Notes under the pieces: generated by a model
What the model saw: the letters and a program-made list of their open reading frames with translations, nothing else
The model's database searches: none
What the model was told of the DNA's origin: nothing
Program-made: the position numbers and the translations under genes
Part shown: piece by piece, positions 35,020-42,927 of the stretch
Layout of the letters: every line of letters starts with the position of its first letter
Numbering within the stretch: position 1 is the stretch's first letter
NCBI RefSeq assembly: GCF_004000885.1
Contig: NZ_BIMC01000009.1
Span: forward strand, 124,001-188,000
Origin: Paenibacillus glucanolyticus NBRC 15330
GTDB taxonomy: Bacteria; Bacillota; Bacilli; Paenibacillales; Paenibacillaceae
Length of the DNA stretch: 64,000 bases
Direction of reading: 5' to 3'

Positions 35020-35631
35020 TTATAATGGCCGCTCAATGGTGAACATATCTCCCAGAGCAGCATAGATGTTCCCCGCCATACGGCTCACAGGCTTCAGCTT
35101 GGCAGCGTCAATCCGGCCCTTCTCGTAGAGTTCCTCCGATACGTGAAACCTTACCACGCGGACGATCAGCAGATCAGCAGCTGGCCTCTGTTCTGCGTCA
35201 TTCAAGGCAACCGCCTGTTCCAGTACACATTCCATGCGAATCTTGCTTTCCTGAATGCCGGGAACGGCAACAGCCTCACTGGCCACCGGCGTCAGATTCG
35301 TTCGTTCAATCTCGCTTTCATGCGGTAGAAGATTCGCAGCCGTTTTATTCACGGCTGCCACGTTATCTTCGTCCACGATATGGATGACAAGCTCACCCTT
35401 AAGCATGGCATTCCTCGCCGTATCCTTTGCGATGCCATTCTTTCGCTGAACCGAAACGGACAGCATGGGAGGATTGCTGGACACAATCGAGAAATAGCTG
35501 AACGGCGCCGCGTTCAGCACGCCATCCGCTGATAATGTTGTAACAAAAGCGATCGGTCTAGGGACAACACTGCCAATCAAAAGTTTGTAATTGTCCCGTT
35601 CGTCTTGGACTTTTGGATCAATGGATATCAT
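35020..35631 (-). CDS. Flavin reductase-like (FMN-binding split-barrel) protein
   Basis: A 203-residue protein of the flavin reductase domain family. YKLLIGSVVPRPIAFVTTLS and NAAPFSYFSIVSSNPPMLSVS (about residues 14-57), then KDTARNA and SRMAGNIYAALGD at the C-terminus, match the FMN-binding split barrel. ATG at 35631 directly follows the stop of the upstream dioxygenase gene (one base between), with AGGGGC as ribosome binding site. It may supply reduced flavin or reduce quinones. Confidence 0.87.
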   Translation of the reverse strand: MISIDPKVQDERDNYKLLIGSVVPRPIAFVTTLSADGVLNAAPFSYFSIVSSNPPMLSVSVQRKNGIAKDTARNAMLKGELVIHIVDEDNVAAVNKTAANLLPHESEIERTNLTPVASEAVAVPGIQESKIRMECVLEQAVALNDAEQRPAADLLIVRVVRFHVSEELYEKGRIDAAKLKPVSRMAGNIYAALGDMFTIERPL

Positions 35632-35632
35632 T

Positions 35633-36580
35633 TCACTTGCCCCTCTCCAGTGTACGAATTTGGATCGGCTCCAGTCCTTCCTCAATTCGGAGGCGTTCTT
35701 GCTCCAACCACGCAGGAAGTTTCAATCGTTCACCCAATGAACGGAGATCCTCATCCATCGTAAATCCAGGCACATCCGTGGCAATCTCAAACAATATGCC
35801 CCCTCGTTCCCTAAAATATAACGATTTAAAATAATTGCGGTTCATCATATCGGTGGATGCGTACCCGTACTTCTTCACCCATTCCTTCCATTCACCGAGT
35901 TCCATATCGTCTTTTGCCCGCCAAGCAATATGATGAGCAGTTCCGGCACCTCCAGCGCCCCAAGAGATATCCCGCATCGGAAGATCAATCATATTCCCGC
36001 AGGGTCCCGCGGACGCATACCGGGCATAGTTCACATCCTCCCCAATGAATGTAAGTCCCAGTACCTGCTCAAGCGCCTCCTTCGTTTCCTTCCACTTGCT
36101 GCTGAATAGCACCGCACCGCCGAATCCTTTAATTGCTGTCTCCGAAGTAATGTCATCCACGCTCCACCCGCTCATCGATCCGCTGTCCCGCTCAACCAGT
36201 TCCAGGCGAAGCCCATCACGATCAGAGAATTGAAGATAAGGCTCATTAAACCTCAACGCTTTCATAACCGAGACGCCAAAGCCCCGCAACCGCTGCTCCC
36301 AGTAGGAAAGAGCGCCTTGAGGCACTGCAAATGTGATATAACCGACCTGCCCCCCTCCATGCATGCCTCTTCGCGAAGCAGAAGACGGAAAGAACGTAAT
36401 AATCGTTCCTGGCTGCCCTGCCTCATCCCCGAAATACAAATGATATACCTCTGGCGCATCATAATTGACTGTCCTCTTCACCATTCTTAACCCAAGCACG
36501 CCAGTATAAAAATCAACGTTCCTCTGCGGATCCTGTGCATAAGCCGTAATATGATGAATGCCTGCCGTTTGTAACGTCAT
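35633..36580 (-). CDS. Ring-cleaving dioxygenase (VOC superfamily, MhqO/MhqA-like)
   Basis: A 315-residue two-domain vicinal-oxygen-chelate enzyme. GIHHITAYAQDPQRNVDFYTGVLGLRMVKRTVNYDAPEVYHLYFGD at the N-terminus and a second module with GTAHHIAWRAKDD and FRERGGILFEIATD (metal His and Glu) match Bacillus MhqO/MhqA, catechol-2,3-dioxygenase-like proteins induced by hydroquinones. First gene of an operon with a flavin reductase and an SDR; its promoter carries an MhqR-like operator. Confidence 0.9.
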   Translation of the reverse strand: MTLQTAGIHHITAYAQDPQRNVDFYTGVLGLRMVKRTVNYDAPEVYHLYFGDEAGQPGTIITFFPSSASRRGMHGGGQVGYITFAVPQGALSYWEQRLRGFGVSVMKALRFNEPYLQFSDRDGLRLELVERDSGSMSGWSVDDITSETAIKGFGGAVLFSSKWKETKEALEQVLGLTFIGEDVNYARYASAGPCGNMIDLPMRDISWGAGGAGTAHHIAWRAKDDMELGEWKEWVKKYGYASTDMMNRNYFKSLYFRERGGILFEIATDVPGFTMDEDLRSLGERLKLPAWLEQERLRIEEGLEPIQIRTLERGK

Positions 36581-36653
36581 GTTTCTTCTCCCCCTTATCG
36601 AAAGTTATTTGGTAGATGATCATAGTTATTTGAATACAATCTCAATTTATAAT

Positions 36654-36694
36654 ATCTTTAATTCAAGATTATATATTTTCCTATTTGTTGTCAA
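36654..36694 (-). promoter_or_regulatory. Promoter with MhqR-like operator
   Basis: On the minus strand TTGACA (36694-36689) is followed after 15 nt by TATAAT (36673-36668) or after 17 nt by TAATCT. Directly downstream lies ATCTTTAATTCAAGAT (36654-36669), an inverted repeat with one mismatch that closely resembles the Bacillus MhqR box (ATCTCGAATTCGAGAT). This predicts repression by a MarR-type quinone sensor. Confidence 0.65.
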
Positions 36695-36728
36695 GCAAGA
36701 TATTCTGTTCCAAGCCCCTTTCCCTTCA

Positions 36729-36769
36729 TAAAAAAGCCGTCAAGAACGAATACCCGTTCTTAACGGCTT
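36729..36769 (-). terminator. Terminator of the AI-2E-family gene
   Basis: On the minus strand AAGCCGT-T-AAGAACG (36768-36754) pairs with CGTTCTT-G-ACGGCTT (36748-36734), followed by T residues to 36729. Confidence 0.85.
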
Positions 36770-36798
36770 CACTTTTTACATTCAGCTCATTTCTGAGC

Positions 36799-37878
36799 TC
36801 AAGCTTTTTCCCATTTTTCCTTAAAGAACAGCTGATACACTCTGGTAACCACAATTTTAATGATCATATACACGGGCACCACGATTAGAATTCCGATAAT
36901 CCCGCCAAGATCCTGTCCCACCAGGACGAGGATGATGATTGTAATCGGGTGAATAGCCAACTGTTTACCAAAGATATACGGACCAATCAGATTATCCTGA
37001 ACTTGCTGAGCGGCCAGAATGACAACGAGGGACCAGATCGCCGTTCCCGGGGATTGGATGAACCCGATGATAACGATCGGGATGGAGGACAGAATGGCCC
37101 CGATAAACGGAATAAAGTTTGCAAAGAACGCTACCACTGTAAGCAGCAAGGCATACGGCAGCCCAATAATGAGGAAGCCGAAGTACATCAAGACGCCCAA
37201 AGCCAAATTGACGAGCACCCGTCCCACGATAAACCCTTTGAGTGCGCTATTGATTTCATCCAGTACCGAAGCACCCACTTCCTTGAAGCGGTTCGGCATA
37301 AAGCTGACAATCATCTTCCCGAACTTCCCGCCTTCCTTCAGCATGTAGTAGAGCATGATCGGGAACGTAAACAATACAATGGCAAAGTTCGATACAATCG
37401 AGAACAGATTCATAATGTAATTCGTGAGGAACGTAAAGCCTTGATTCAAATAGTCGGTTAATTGGGTAAGTGGATTAGAATCCTCCGGAAATATCTCCTT
37501 GAACAAACCGTTATTTTCCCATTCCTGCAGCTGTTCCCCTAATGCAGCAAACAACGCAGGCGCATTGTCCACAAGCGCAATGATTTGATCACGCAGGGAC
37601 GGCCACACTCCGATAATGAATCCCGTGAATATACCGGCAAATACGACATAAATGAGCAGAATCGCCAGCGAGCGATTGAGCTTTCGCTTTTCCAGAAGAT
37701 CAACCAGCGGCCTGAGCAGGTAATAGAAAAATCCCGATAGCATCAAAGGCACGAGGATAATGGAGAAGAACGAAAGAATCGGTCTGAATATAAAATTCAC
37801 CAGCGATCCCAAGTAAATAATGATCAGAACCAGGATCACGGCAAGACACAATTTGAAAAACTTATTCATTTTCAGCAA
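36799..37878 (-). CDS. AI-2E family transporter (YdbI/PerM-like)
   Basis: A 359-residue polytopic protein with about seven to eight membrane helices, of the AI-2E/UPF0118 family. The periplasmic-helical part LEEWE-like QLQEWENNGLFKEIF, the conserved PNRFKEVGASVLDEINSALKGFIVGR (about 195-220) and the GLPYALLLTVVAFFANFIPFIGAILSSIP segment are typical. Members include AI-2 exporters and Na+/H+ antiporters; role here open. The start is TTG at 37878 (about 10 nt after GGGG) or ATG three codons later. Divergent from cardiolipin synthase. Confidence 0.88.
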   Translation of the reverse strand: MLKMNKFFKLCLAVILVLIIIYLGSLVNFIFRPILSFFSIILVPLMLSGFFYYLLRPLVDLLEKRKLNRSLAILLIYVVFAGIFTGFIIGVWPSLRDQIIALVDNAPALFAALGEQLQEWENNGLFKEIFPEDSNPLTQLTDYLNQGFTFLTNYIMNLFSIVSNFAIVLFTFPIMLYYMLKEGGKFGKMIVSFMPNRFKEVGASVLDEINSALKGFIVGRVLVNLALGVLMYFGFLIIGLPYALLLTVVAFFANFIPFIGAILSSIPIVIIGFIQSPGTAIWSLVVILAAQQVQDNLIGPYIFGKQLAIHPITIIILVLVGQDLGGIIGILIVVPVYMIIKIVVTRVYQLFFKEKWEKA

Positions 37879-38104
37879 AACAGCATGCCCCTTCTCCTAC
37901 TTTTTTCAATCATCGTATCATGACAACGAGTTGTGATACAAATAGCAACCGTGACAGCTTGTATGAAATGAAGACGCTGCCGCATCCACCGTTTAAAAAC
38001 ATCGGTTGCACGCCATACTGCGGATATATACTTCTCCTAACGGCTCACGTATAATATGAAGCATTGCAAGGGCAAGGCTATAGTTTAGGAGGATAATTAA
38101 AAAC

Positions 38105-39553
38105 ATGCATGTTACTTCCATTATTCTTGGTCTGATCATCGTTCTGAATATTGTGTTCTCCATGTTCGTGGTCTTTAGGGAACGGCGGGATGCCGGCTCG
38201 ACTTGGGCATGGCTGTTGGTGCTGTCCTTTATACCCATTCTCGGGTTTATTCTGTACCTGCTGTTCGCTCAAAACTTAAGAAGAATCCGACTCTTTCATT
38301 GGGATGACCTGCAGAAAACCGGTATTGAGAAGGTGTTACTGTCCCAGATGGAAGGAATGAGTTCCGGGGAATACCCGTTTCGCAACCAGGCCGCCAAGGA
38401 TAACAGCGATTTGATTCATATGCACATCAACGAAAATCAGGCTATTCTTACGGACGACAACGACGTCGAGATTTTCACGGATGGACGCAAGAAGTTTAAA
38501 CGACTGTTTCAGGATATTGAGGAAGCCAAAGTCTACATACACATTCAATACTATATTATCCGTCGTGATGAGCTTGGCAAGAAGTTGATGACCCTGTTAA
38601 CCAAAAAGGTAAAAGAAGGCGTGAAAGTCCGGGTTCTATACGATGAGCTCGGCTCACGTCAATTAACCAAGGGATTCTTCAAGGCATTTCGCGAAGCCGG
38701 TGGTGAAGCCGAGGCCTTCTTCCCTTCCAAGCTGCGCTTCATTAATCTGCGCTTAAATTACCGAAATCACCGGAAGCTGGCGATCATTGATGGCAATATC
38801 GGCTATGTCGGAGGTTTTAATGTCGGGGATGAGTATTTGGGCCTGAACTCCAAATTCGGGTATTGGCGTGATACCCATCTGCGCATCTTAGGCGAAGCCG
38901 TCTACGCGATGCAGGTTCGTTTCATTCTGGACTGGAACCAGGCTTCTCACCATAATGACATCTCCTATGAATCCAATCTGTTTCCCAAGATCAATTCACC
39001 GGGTAATGTCGGCATTCAGATTGTCACCAGCGGTCCCGATTCAAGATACGAGCACATCAAGAACGGTTATATCAAAATGATCTCGTCCGCCAAACAATCA
39101 ATTTATATCCAGACGCCCTATTTTATCCCGGATGCAAGCCTGCTTGATGCGCTTCGCATTGCGGCGCTGTCCGGTGTAGAGGTTCACCTGATGATCCCGG
39201 ATAAACCGGATCATCCCTTTGTGTACTGGGCAACCTTGTCCTACATCGGGGAGATGCTGAGAACGGGTGCTAACGTATATCTATACAATAACGGGTTCAT
39301 TCATGCCAAAACCATCATCATTGATGAGAAAATCTCATCCGTTGGCACGGCGAACATTGATGTTCGCAGCTTCAAGCTCAATTTCGAAGTGAATGCCTTC
39401 CTGTACGATGAGCAGCTGTCGAAACGATTGACTCGAATATTCCACCATGATCTTCGTGTATCCAGCCAGCTCACCATGAAGCAGTATCTTGAACGCTCGA
39501 GATGGGTCAAGTTCAAGGAGTCGATCTCCCGTCTGCTGTCACCTATTCTGTAG
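38105..39553 (+). CDS. cls: Cardiolipin synthase
   Basis: A 482-residue phospholipase D-superfamily membrane enzyme that joins two phosphatidylglycerol molecules. Two N-terminal membrane helices (about 3-22 and 33-55) precede two PLD domains with intact HKD motifs: NHRKLAIIDGNIGYVGGFN (about 219-237) and IHAKTIIIDEKISSVGTAN (about 399-417). The N-terminal RERRDAGSTWAWLLVLSFIPILGF is the usual PLDc_N. AGGAGG precedes the ATG. Length equals Bacillus ClsA. Confidence 0.95.
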   Translation: MHVTSIILGLIIVLNIVFSMFVVFRERRDAGSTWAWLLVLSFIPILGFILYLLFAQNLRRIRLFHWDDLQKTGIEKVLLSQMEGMSSGEYPFRNQAAKDNSDLIHMHINENQAILTDDNDVEIFTDGRKKFKRLFQDIEEAKVYIHIQYYIIRRDELGKKLMTLLTKKVKEGVKVRVLYDELGSRQLTKGFFKAFREAGGEAEAFFPSKLRFINLRLNYRNHRKLAIIDGNIGYVGGFNVGDEYLGLNSKFGYWRDTHLRILGEAVYAMQVRFILDWNQASHHNDISYESNLFPKINSPGNVGIQIVTSGPDSRYEHIKNGYIKMISSAKQSIYIQTPYFIPDASLLDALRIAALSGVEVHLMIPDKPDHPFVYWATLSYIGEMLRTGANVYLYNNGFIHAKTIIIDEKISSVGTANIDVRSFKLNFEVNAFLYDEQLSKRLTRIFHHDLRVSSQLTMKQYLERSRWVKFKESISRLLSPIL

Positions 39554-39576
39554 GACGAACCCGTACACTGCTTTAA

Positions 39577-39732
39577 ATAGATTCGGATGCACATGAAGAC
39601 TTTGACCGACTGGCAGAGGGCGGCAAGGTCATTGACCCGCTGAAGATTCAGTTCTGGGGAGCGCTGTTCGGTGTGCTGGAGGACAAGTTCGGCGTATTAT
39701 GGCAAGTTACAACAGAAGCTCAAATCAATTAA
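39577..39732 (+). pseudogene. 3' remnant of a PhnB-like VOC protein gene
   Basis: Directly after cls, 51 codons in frame up to a TAA encode DRLAEGGKVIDPLKIQFWGALFGVLEDKFGVLWQVTTE, the typical C-terminus of PhnB/YjdN-like glyoxalase-fold proteins (LAEGG...WG..FG...DKFGV.W). There is no start codon and an in-frame stop lies just upstream, so only the 3' end survives. Confidence 0.75.
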
Positions 39733-39734
39733 AC

Positions 39735-39772
39735 GAAGAAGGCCCTTCAAGTTACCTTGGAGGGCCTTCTTC
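39735..39772. terminator. Strong hairpin after cls/PhnB remnant
   Basis: GAAGAAGGCCCT-T-CAAG (39735-39751) pairs with CTTG-G-AGGGCCTTCTTC (39756-39772). The tail is only moderately T-rich. It lies between the plus-strand remnant and the minus-strand azoreductase and may serve both. Confidence 0.65.
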
Positions 39773-39858
39773 TCATATTAGCTCCGTGGTTAGAGAGCCG
39801 CGGCTGGTATAACGTTTTTATTGAAAACTCAATAATGGATGTGTTATTCCAACACCGG

Positions 39859-40515
39859 TTAACCTGCCTCCGACGGTTTTTCTCCACTCCACCGCTCGGC
39901 AATCTCGGCAGCCGCCAAACGGCTTGTATCCAGAATATCGTTTTTATCCAGAACAGCGTGCCCCTGCGCACGGATGATCTGATAATCGGTAATGCCCAGA
40001 AATTCGAACATGGATTTCAAATACTTATGCGAATATTCAACCTCACTATACCAATCGTTCTCGGTATATACCCCATCACTGCCCTGAATCACCACAACGC
40101 TTCGGCCATCCGTAAGGAGTCCCTCGGAACCGCTTTCGGTGTATCTGAACGTTTCCTGCGGTATGATGATGTTGTCCAAATAATCCTTCAGCCTGGAAGG
40201 GACGTTAAAATTATGCAGCGGCATAGCGATCACATATTTCGTAGCCCTCTTGAACTGCTGCAAGATTTCTGCCATCCGGCCCATTACCTTCTCCTCATCT
40301 TCTGTTAGAAGCTCCCCGGTTTCAAGCTTTCCCCACCCGTTCAACAAATTCACATCAATGGCAGGCACATGCTCTCGATATAAATCAATCTGTTCGAGCA
40401 CGCTCTCAGGACTATGTGCGCGATACTGACTTATGAAATGATCCAACACCTGCAAGCTTAGAGAATCTGCACTTACAACTCTAGGATGGGCATTAATGAC
40501 AAGTACTCTTTCCAT
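39859..40515 (-). CDS. azoR: FMN-dependent NADH-azoreductase
   Basis: A 218-residue flavodoxin-fold oxidoreductase of the AzoR type. VLVINAHPR at the N-terminus, the FMN loop MPLHNFNVPSRLKDYLDNIIIPQETFRYTE (about 97-126), and GSDGVYTENDW (about 146-156, in place of the usual SRGG loop) place it here. Such enzymes reduce quinones and azo dyes by two electrons. Start at 40515 gives the usual N-terminus; an ATG three codons upstream lies close to AAAGGAG and cannot be excluded. Regulated with the adjacent MarR gene through a shared operator. Confidence 0.85.
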   Translation of the reverse strand: MERVLVINAHPRVVSADSLSLQVLDHFISQYRAHSPESVLEQIDLYREHVPAIDVNLLNGWGKLETGELLTEDEEKVMGRMAEILQQFKRATKYVIAMPLHNFNVPSRLKDYLDNIIIPQETFRYTESGSEGLLTDGRSVVVIQGSDGVYTENDWYSEVEYSHKYLKSMFEFLGITDYQIIRAQGHAVLDKNDILDTSRLAAAEIAERWSGEKPSEAG

Positions 40516-40639
40516 ATGAACCATTCACTCCTTTAATATGTTGTTTGTTCCAGATAACCGATAACCCGTAATGACGGAATGGATCCACCTCCTTGTTAGA
40601 ATCAAGATTCAGTTGTGAAGCTCATTATTTTATATATAT

Positions 40640-40655
40640 TTGTTTGTACATACAA
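40640..40655. promoter_or_regulatory. MarR operator copy 1, upstream of azoR
   Basis: TTGTTTGTACATACAA is a near-perfect palindrome (TTGTWTGTACAWACAA). The same 16-mer with one base changed recurs at 41154-41169 upstream of the MarR gene. Confidence 0.65.
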
Positions 40656-40679
40656 TTATTATTCATGAAAATAAAGACC

Positions 40680-41111
40680 TCAGTCCTTATTCTCTAATTG
40701 ATCGCTAACCTCATAGAGCCGCAGTGATAATTCGTCGCCTTCAGCGTTCCCTAAGATGGCACCATACCGGCTGCGCAGATGGTTCCAACATTCGTGAATA
40801 ACGTCTTCGAGCGCTTTCCCTTTATCCGTTGTGTAGATCAGCGACATCCTTCCCTCTACCCGATTATACACGAGGCCTTTGACGGCCAGCTTCTCAATCA
40901 GTCGGGTAACCGTAGAAGGCTGAAGATGGAGAATTTCGCCTAATTCCTTCTGCGAGATCCCTTCCTTCTCATATACAGCCATAAGTAAATAAGCATACGT
41001 TGGTGATAATCCGCTTGCGGCAAACTCGTCTTCTGCCATCTTCGTAATCACCCGGCTAAGACGATTGGTTGTAAAGTACAGGCATTCTTTGATATACGTA
41101 TTCAGCATCAT
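40680..41111 (-). CDS. MarR-family regulator of azoR
   Basis: A 143-residue winged-helix repressor. SPTYAYLLMAVYEKEGISQKELGEIL and HLQPSTVTRLIEKLAVKGLVYNR (recognition helix, about 55-78) plus the wing VEGRMSLIYTTDKGKAL are standard. A Cys lies near the N-terminus (about residue 11, CLYF), a position used for thiol-based sensing in some quinone-responsive MarR proteins. AGAGGT precedes two ATG codons. It lies upstream of azoR on the same strand, and the same palindrome precedes both genes. Confidence 0.9.
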   Translation of the reverse strand: MMLNTYIKECLYFTTNRLSRVITKMAEDEFAASGLSPTYAYLLMAVYEKEGISQKELGEILHLQPSTVTRLIEKLAVKGLVYNRVEGRMSLIYTTDKGKALEDVIHECWNHLRSRYGAILGNAEGDELSLRLYEVSDQLENKD

Positions 41112-41153
41112 GGTACCTCTTTCGCTAAGCTCATCACGATGATCAACCTTTTA

Positions 41154-41169
41154 TTGTTTGCACATACAA
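41154..41169. promoter_or_regulatory. MarR operator copy 2, upstream of the MarR gene
   Basis: TTGTTTGCACATACAA differs from the copy before azoR by one base. The pairing of two identical operators at the regulator and its neighbour points to autoregulation. Confidence 0.65.
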
Positions 41170-41195
41170 ATATAATGGATTTCCAAATAAAAGTA

Positions 41196-41237
41196 AAGCG
41201 GCAGTTTCCCCATAACACTTGGAGTCTTCCGCCGCTT
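41196..41237 (-). terminator. Possible terminator of the VOC gene
   Basis: AAGCGGC (41196-41202) and GCCGCTT (41231-41237) can pair around a long loop; on the minus strand TTTACTTTTATTTGG follows. Weak structure, but correctly placed after the VOC gene. Confidence 0.4.
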
Positions 41238-41291
41238 CATTTTATGGTTTCTATGCTTCATTACGGTTTGTGCTTTTAATGTGAATCTCTT

Positions 41292-41702
41292 TTATTCTAC
41301 GTGACCCGGATCCATGTACATGACTTCCCACAGATGACCATCTGGATCCTGGAAGCTCCATCCATACATAAATCCATGATCCACCGGGTCATTGGAAGGC
41401 GATCCCCCTGCAGCGAGTGCATGATTCACGATTTCGTCTACCTGCTCACGACTGTCTGCCGACAATGCCAGAATAACTTCCGTTGTATTGGCCGCATTGG
41501 ACAAATCTTTCTTCGTGAAAGTTTTGAAATAATCCTCGGTGAGCAGCATCGCAAAAATATTGTCGCCGATTACCAGGCAGGCTGCGTTCTTATCCGTAAA
41601 TTGCGCGTTAAATTCAAAACCGATTTTCGAGAAGAATTCCTTCGTTTTCTCCAGGTCCTTTACAGGCAGGTTCACAAAAATATTATCGCATTTCAACGCC
41701 AT
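41292..41702 (-). CDS. VOC-family (glyoxalase/bleomycin resistance-like) protein
   Basis: A 136-residue single-module VOC protein. NIFVNLPVKDLEKTKEFFSKIGFEF at the N-terminus, GDNIFAMLLTEDYFKTFTK and a C-terminal GFMYGWSFQDPDGHLWEVMYMDP match a large family annotated as lactoylglutathione lyase-like or extradiol-dioxygenase-like, often of unknown substrate. GAGGTGAT precedes the ATG. Stand-alone gene. Confidence 0.88.
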   Translation of the reverse strand: MALKCDNIFVNLPVKDLEKTKEFFSKIGFEFNAQFTDKNAACLVIGDNIFAMLLTEDYFKTFTKKDLSNAANTTEVILALSADSREQVDEIVNHALAAGGSPSNDPVDHGFMYGWSFQDPDGHLWEVMYMDPGHVE

Positions 41703-41788
41703 CTCGGGATCACCTCATTTTATTTGATAGACTCATCTTAACACGGGCAGCAGTACAACATTTCTCTTCACTTGCTATGTTCAAACCA

Positions 41789-42535
41789 TTATTCGTCGAA
41801 TTCAGTGAAAAACACATCCGTCAAAATGGCCTCCGCTCTCTTCAAGCTGGGGGAATCCAGCCTGCGGAGCATGCTCAGGATCCTCTCGATCTCCTCCGTT
41901 TCACTTCCGAAAACTGATAGCGGAACCCCCTCAGTCTTGTGTTGGTCTTCGGGGAGGCACAGTTCGCCAGTTTCCCCTTGAATCAGGCTCGGCACCTCGC
42001 TGTCTTCAAAGTTAACCCAAGATGCATCGATCGTATCCTGCATACTGCGATTCAAAAATCGCAGTTCATCCTCGCTGTATCTTCGCAAGAAAAGGCTGAT
42101 TCCGAGATCCATTTGCTCGTGCAGCGCACCATGCAGCTTGAAGATCTCTCTTCCGGCAGGAGTCAGCGTAAATATGATTTCCTTTTTGTTATCCGGCAGA
42201 TTCTCCATATGGAGAATCTGTTTATCAACCAATCTTTTGGTTATTTTGGAGACGCTGCCCTTCGGAATCCCGAACTGTTTGGAAATCGTGATCCCGTTAA
42301 CAGGCTCCAATCTGCCTACCGCATCCACCACGTGCAGCATCGTGACGGTCATTTCCCTCAGCAACTCGATTAGCTCCGGCTGATTGCAGCGTTGTATCAT
42401 CCACTGTCTCTCTTCGTCATCCTCGGCCTGGAATTTCTTCTGCAGCACGGAAACCTTCTGCTTTAATTCAAGGATCCATTGATCCTTCCGAGAGGTTCGT
42501 TCCGAAGAAGAAGCAGAATTCCGGTCTATTTCCAT
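41789..42535 (-). CDS. MarR-family transcriptional regulator (long form)
   Basis: A 248-residue protein with a winged helix at about residues 60-150: NGITISKQFGIPKGSVSKITKRLVDKQILHM and the wing PDNKKEIIFTLTPAGREI. It has an extra charged N-terminus (SSSERTSRKDQWILELKQKVSVLQKKFQAEDDEER, helical) and an acidic C-terminal extension, which make it longer than usual MarR proteins. AAGGAG precedes the ATG. It is divergent from a truncated quinone reductase gene, and two GTTTCC/GGAAAC palindromes lie between them. Confidence 0.87.
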   Translation of the reverse strand: MEIDRNSASSSERTSRKDQWILELKQKVSVLQKKFQAEDDEERQWMIQRCNQPELIELLREMTVTMLHVVDAVGRLEPVNGITISKQFGIPKGSVSKITKRLVDKQILHMENLPDNKKEIIFTLTPAGREIFKLHGALHEQMDLGISLFLRRYSEDELRFLNRSMQDTIDASWVNFEDSEVPSLIQGETGELCLPEDQHKTEGVPLSVFGSETEEIERILSMLRRLDSPSLKRAEAILTDVFFTEFDE

Positions 42536-42600
42536 ATCCGTATCTCCTTACGCTCGGCTATCGTCCTATTTAGTATAACAAGATCCTGGAACTAATTAAA

Positions 42601-42662
42601 GTTTCCTTGGAAACAATATTGACTTAATGGGCATGGATATATTAATTTGTTCCCTAGAAACA
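42601..42662. promoter_or_regulatory. Two MarR operator sites between divergent genes
   Basis: GTTTCCTTGGAAAC (42601-42614) is a perfect palindrome, and TGTTCCCTAGAAACA (42648-42662) is a second copy with one mismatch. The second lies just upstream of a TATAAT box (42667-42672) for the plus-strand gene; the first is next to a TATACT-like -10 for the MarR gene. Confidence 0.7.
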
Positions 42663-42707
42663 TATTTATAATCACGGAGACAATATTCCTGAGAAGAGAG
42701 GTCATTT

Positions 42708-42839
42708 ATGAGAGCCGTTATTGTGTTTGATCATCCCTATGGCGGAAAGGCATCCGAAAATGTTGCCCACCGAAGAAGTTTTTCCGAAGCACGGGTTCGT
42801 TTTCTGAACCATACGCAGCAGCGTTTCAGCCGACTGTAA
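42708..42839 (+). pseudogene. 5' remnant of a flavodoxin-like NAD(P)H oxidoreductase gene
   Basis: A 43-codon frame with ribosome binding site GAGAGG begins MRAVIVFDHPYGGKASENVA and HRRSF, the typical N-terminus (IVFDHPYG..ASEN..H.RSF) of flavodoxin-fold NADPH:quinone oxidoreductases. After about 27 residues the similarity ends, and the frame stops 16 residues later. The remainder of the usual roughly 200 residues is missing. The promoter and operators are intact, so the gene was probably a target of the divergent MarR before deletion. Confidence 0.75.
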
Positions 42840-42856
42840 GCTGTACCCATGAATCG

Positions 42857-42902
42857 AAAAAAAGATGCCTCCAGGCAGCGTCAAACCGCCTGAAAGGCAT
42901 CC
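42857..42902 (-). terminator. Terminator of the chitinase gene
   Basis: On the minus strand GATGCCT (42902-42896) pairs with AGGCATC (42870-42864), with further internal GCCTG/CAGGC pairing, followed by seven T (42863-42857). Confidence 0.85.
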
Positions 42903-42927
42903 ATTTAATTTGATTCCGTCATGTTTA

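Noticed and set aside
41789..42535. GbsR-type osmoregulator that might control the ect operon
   Set aside because: The protein is a general MarR type with its own palindromes (GTTTCC/GGAAAC) next to it; these do not match the GTTAACAC palindrome before ehuB.
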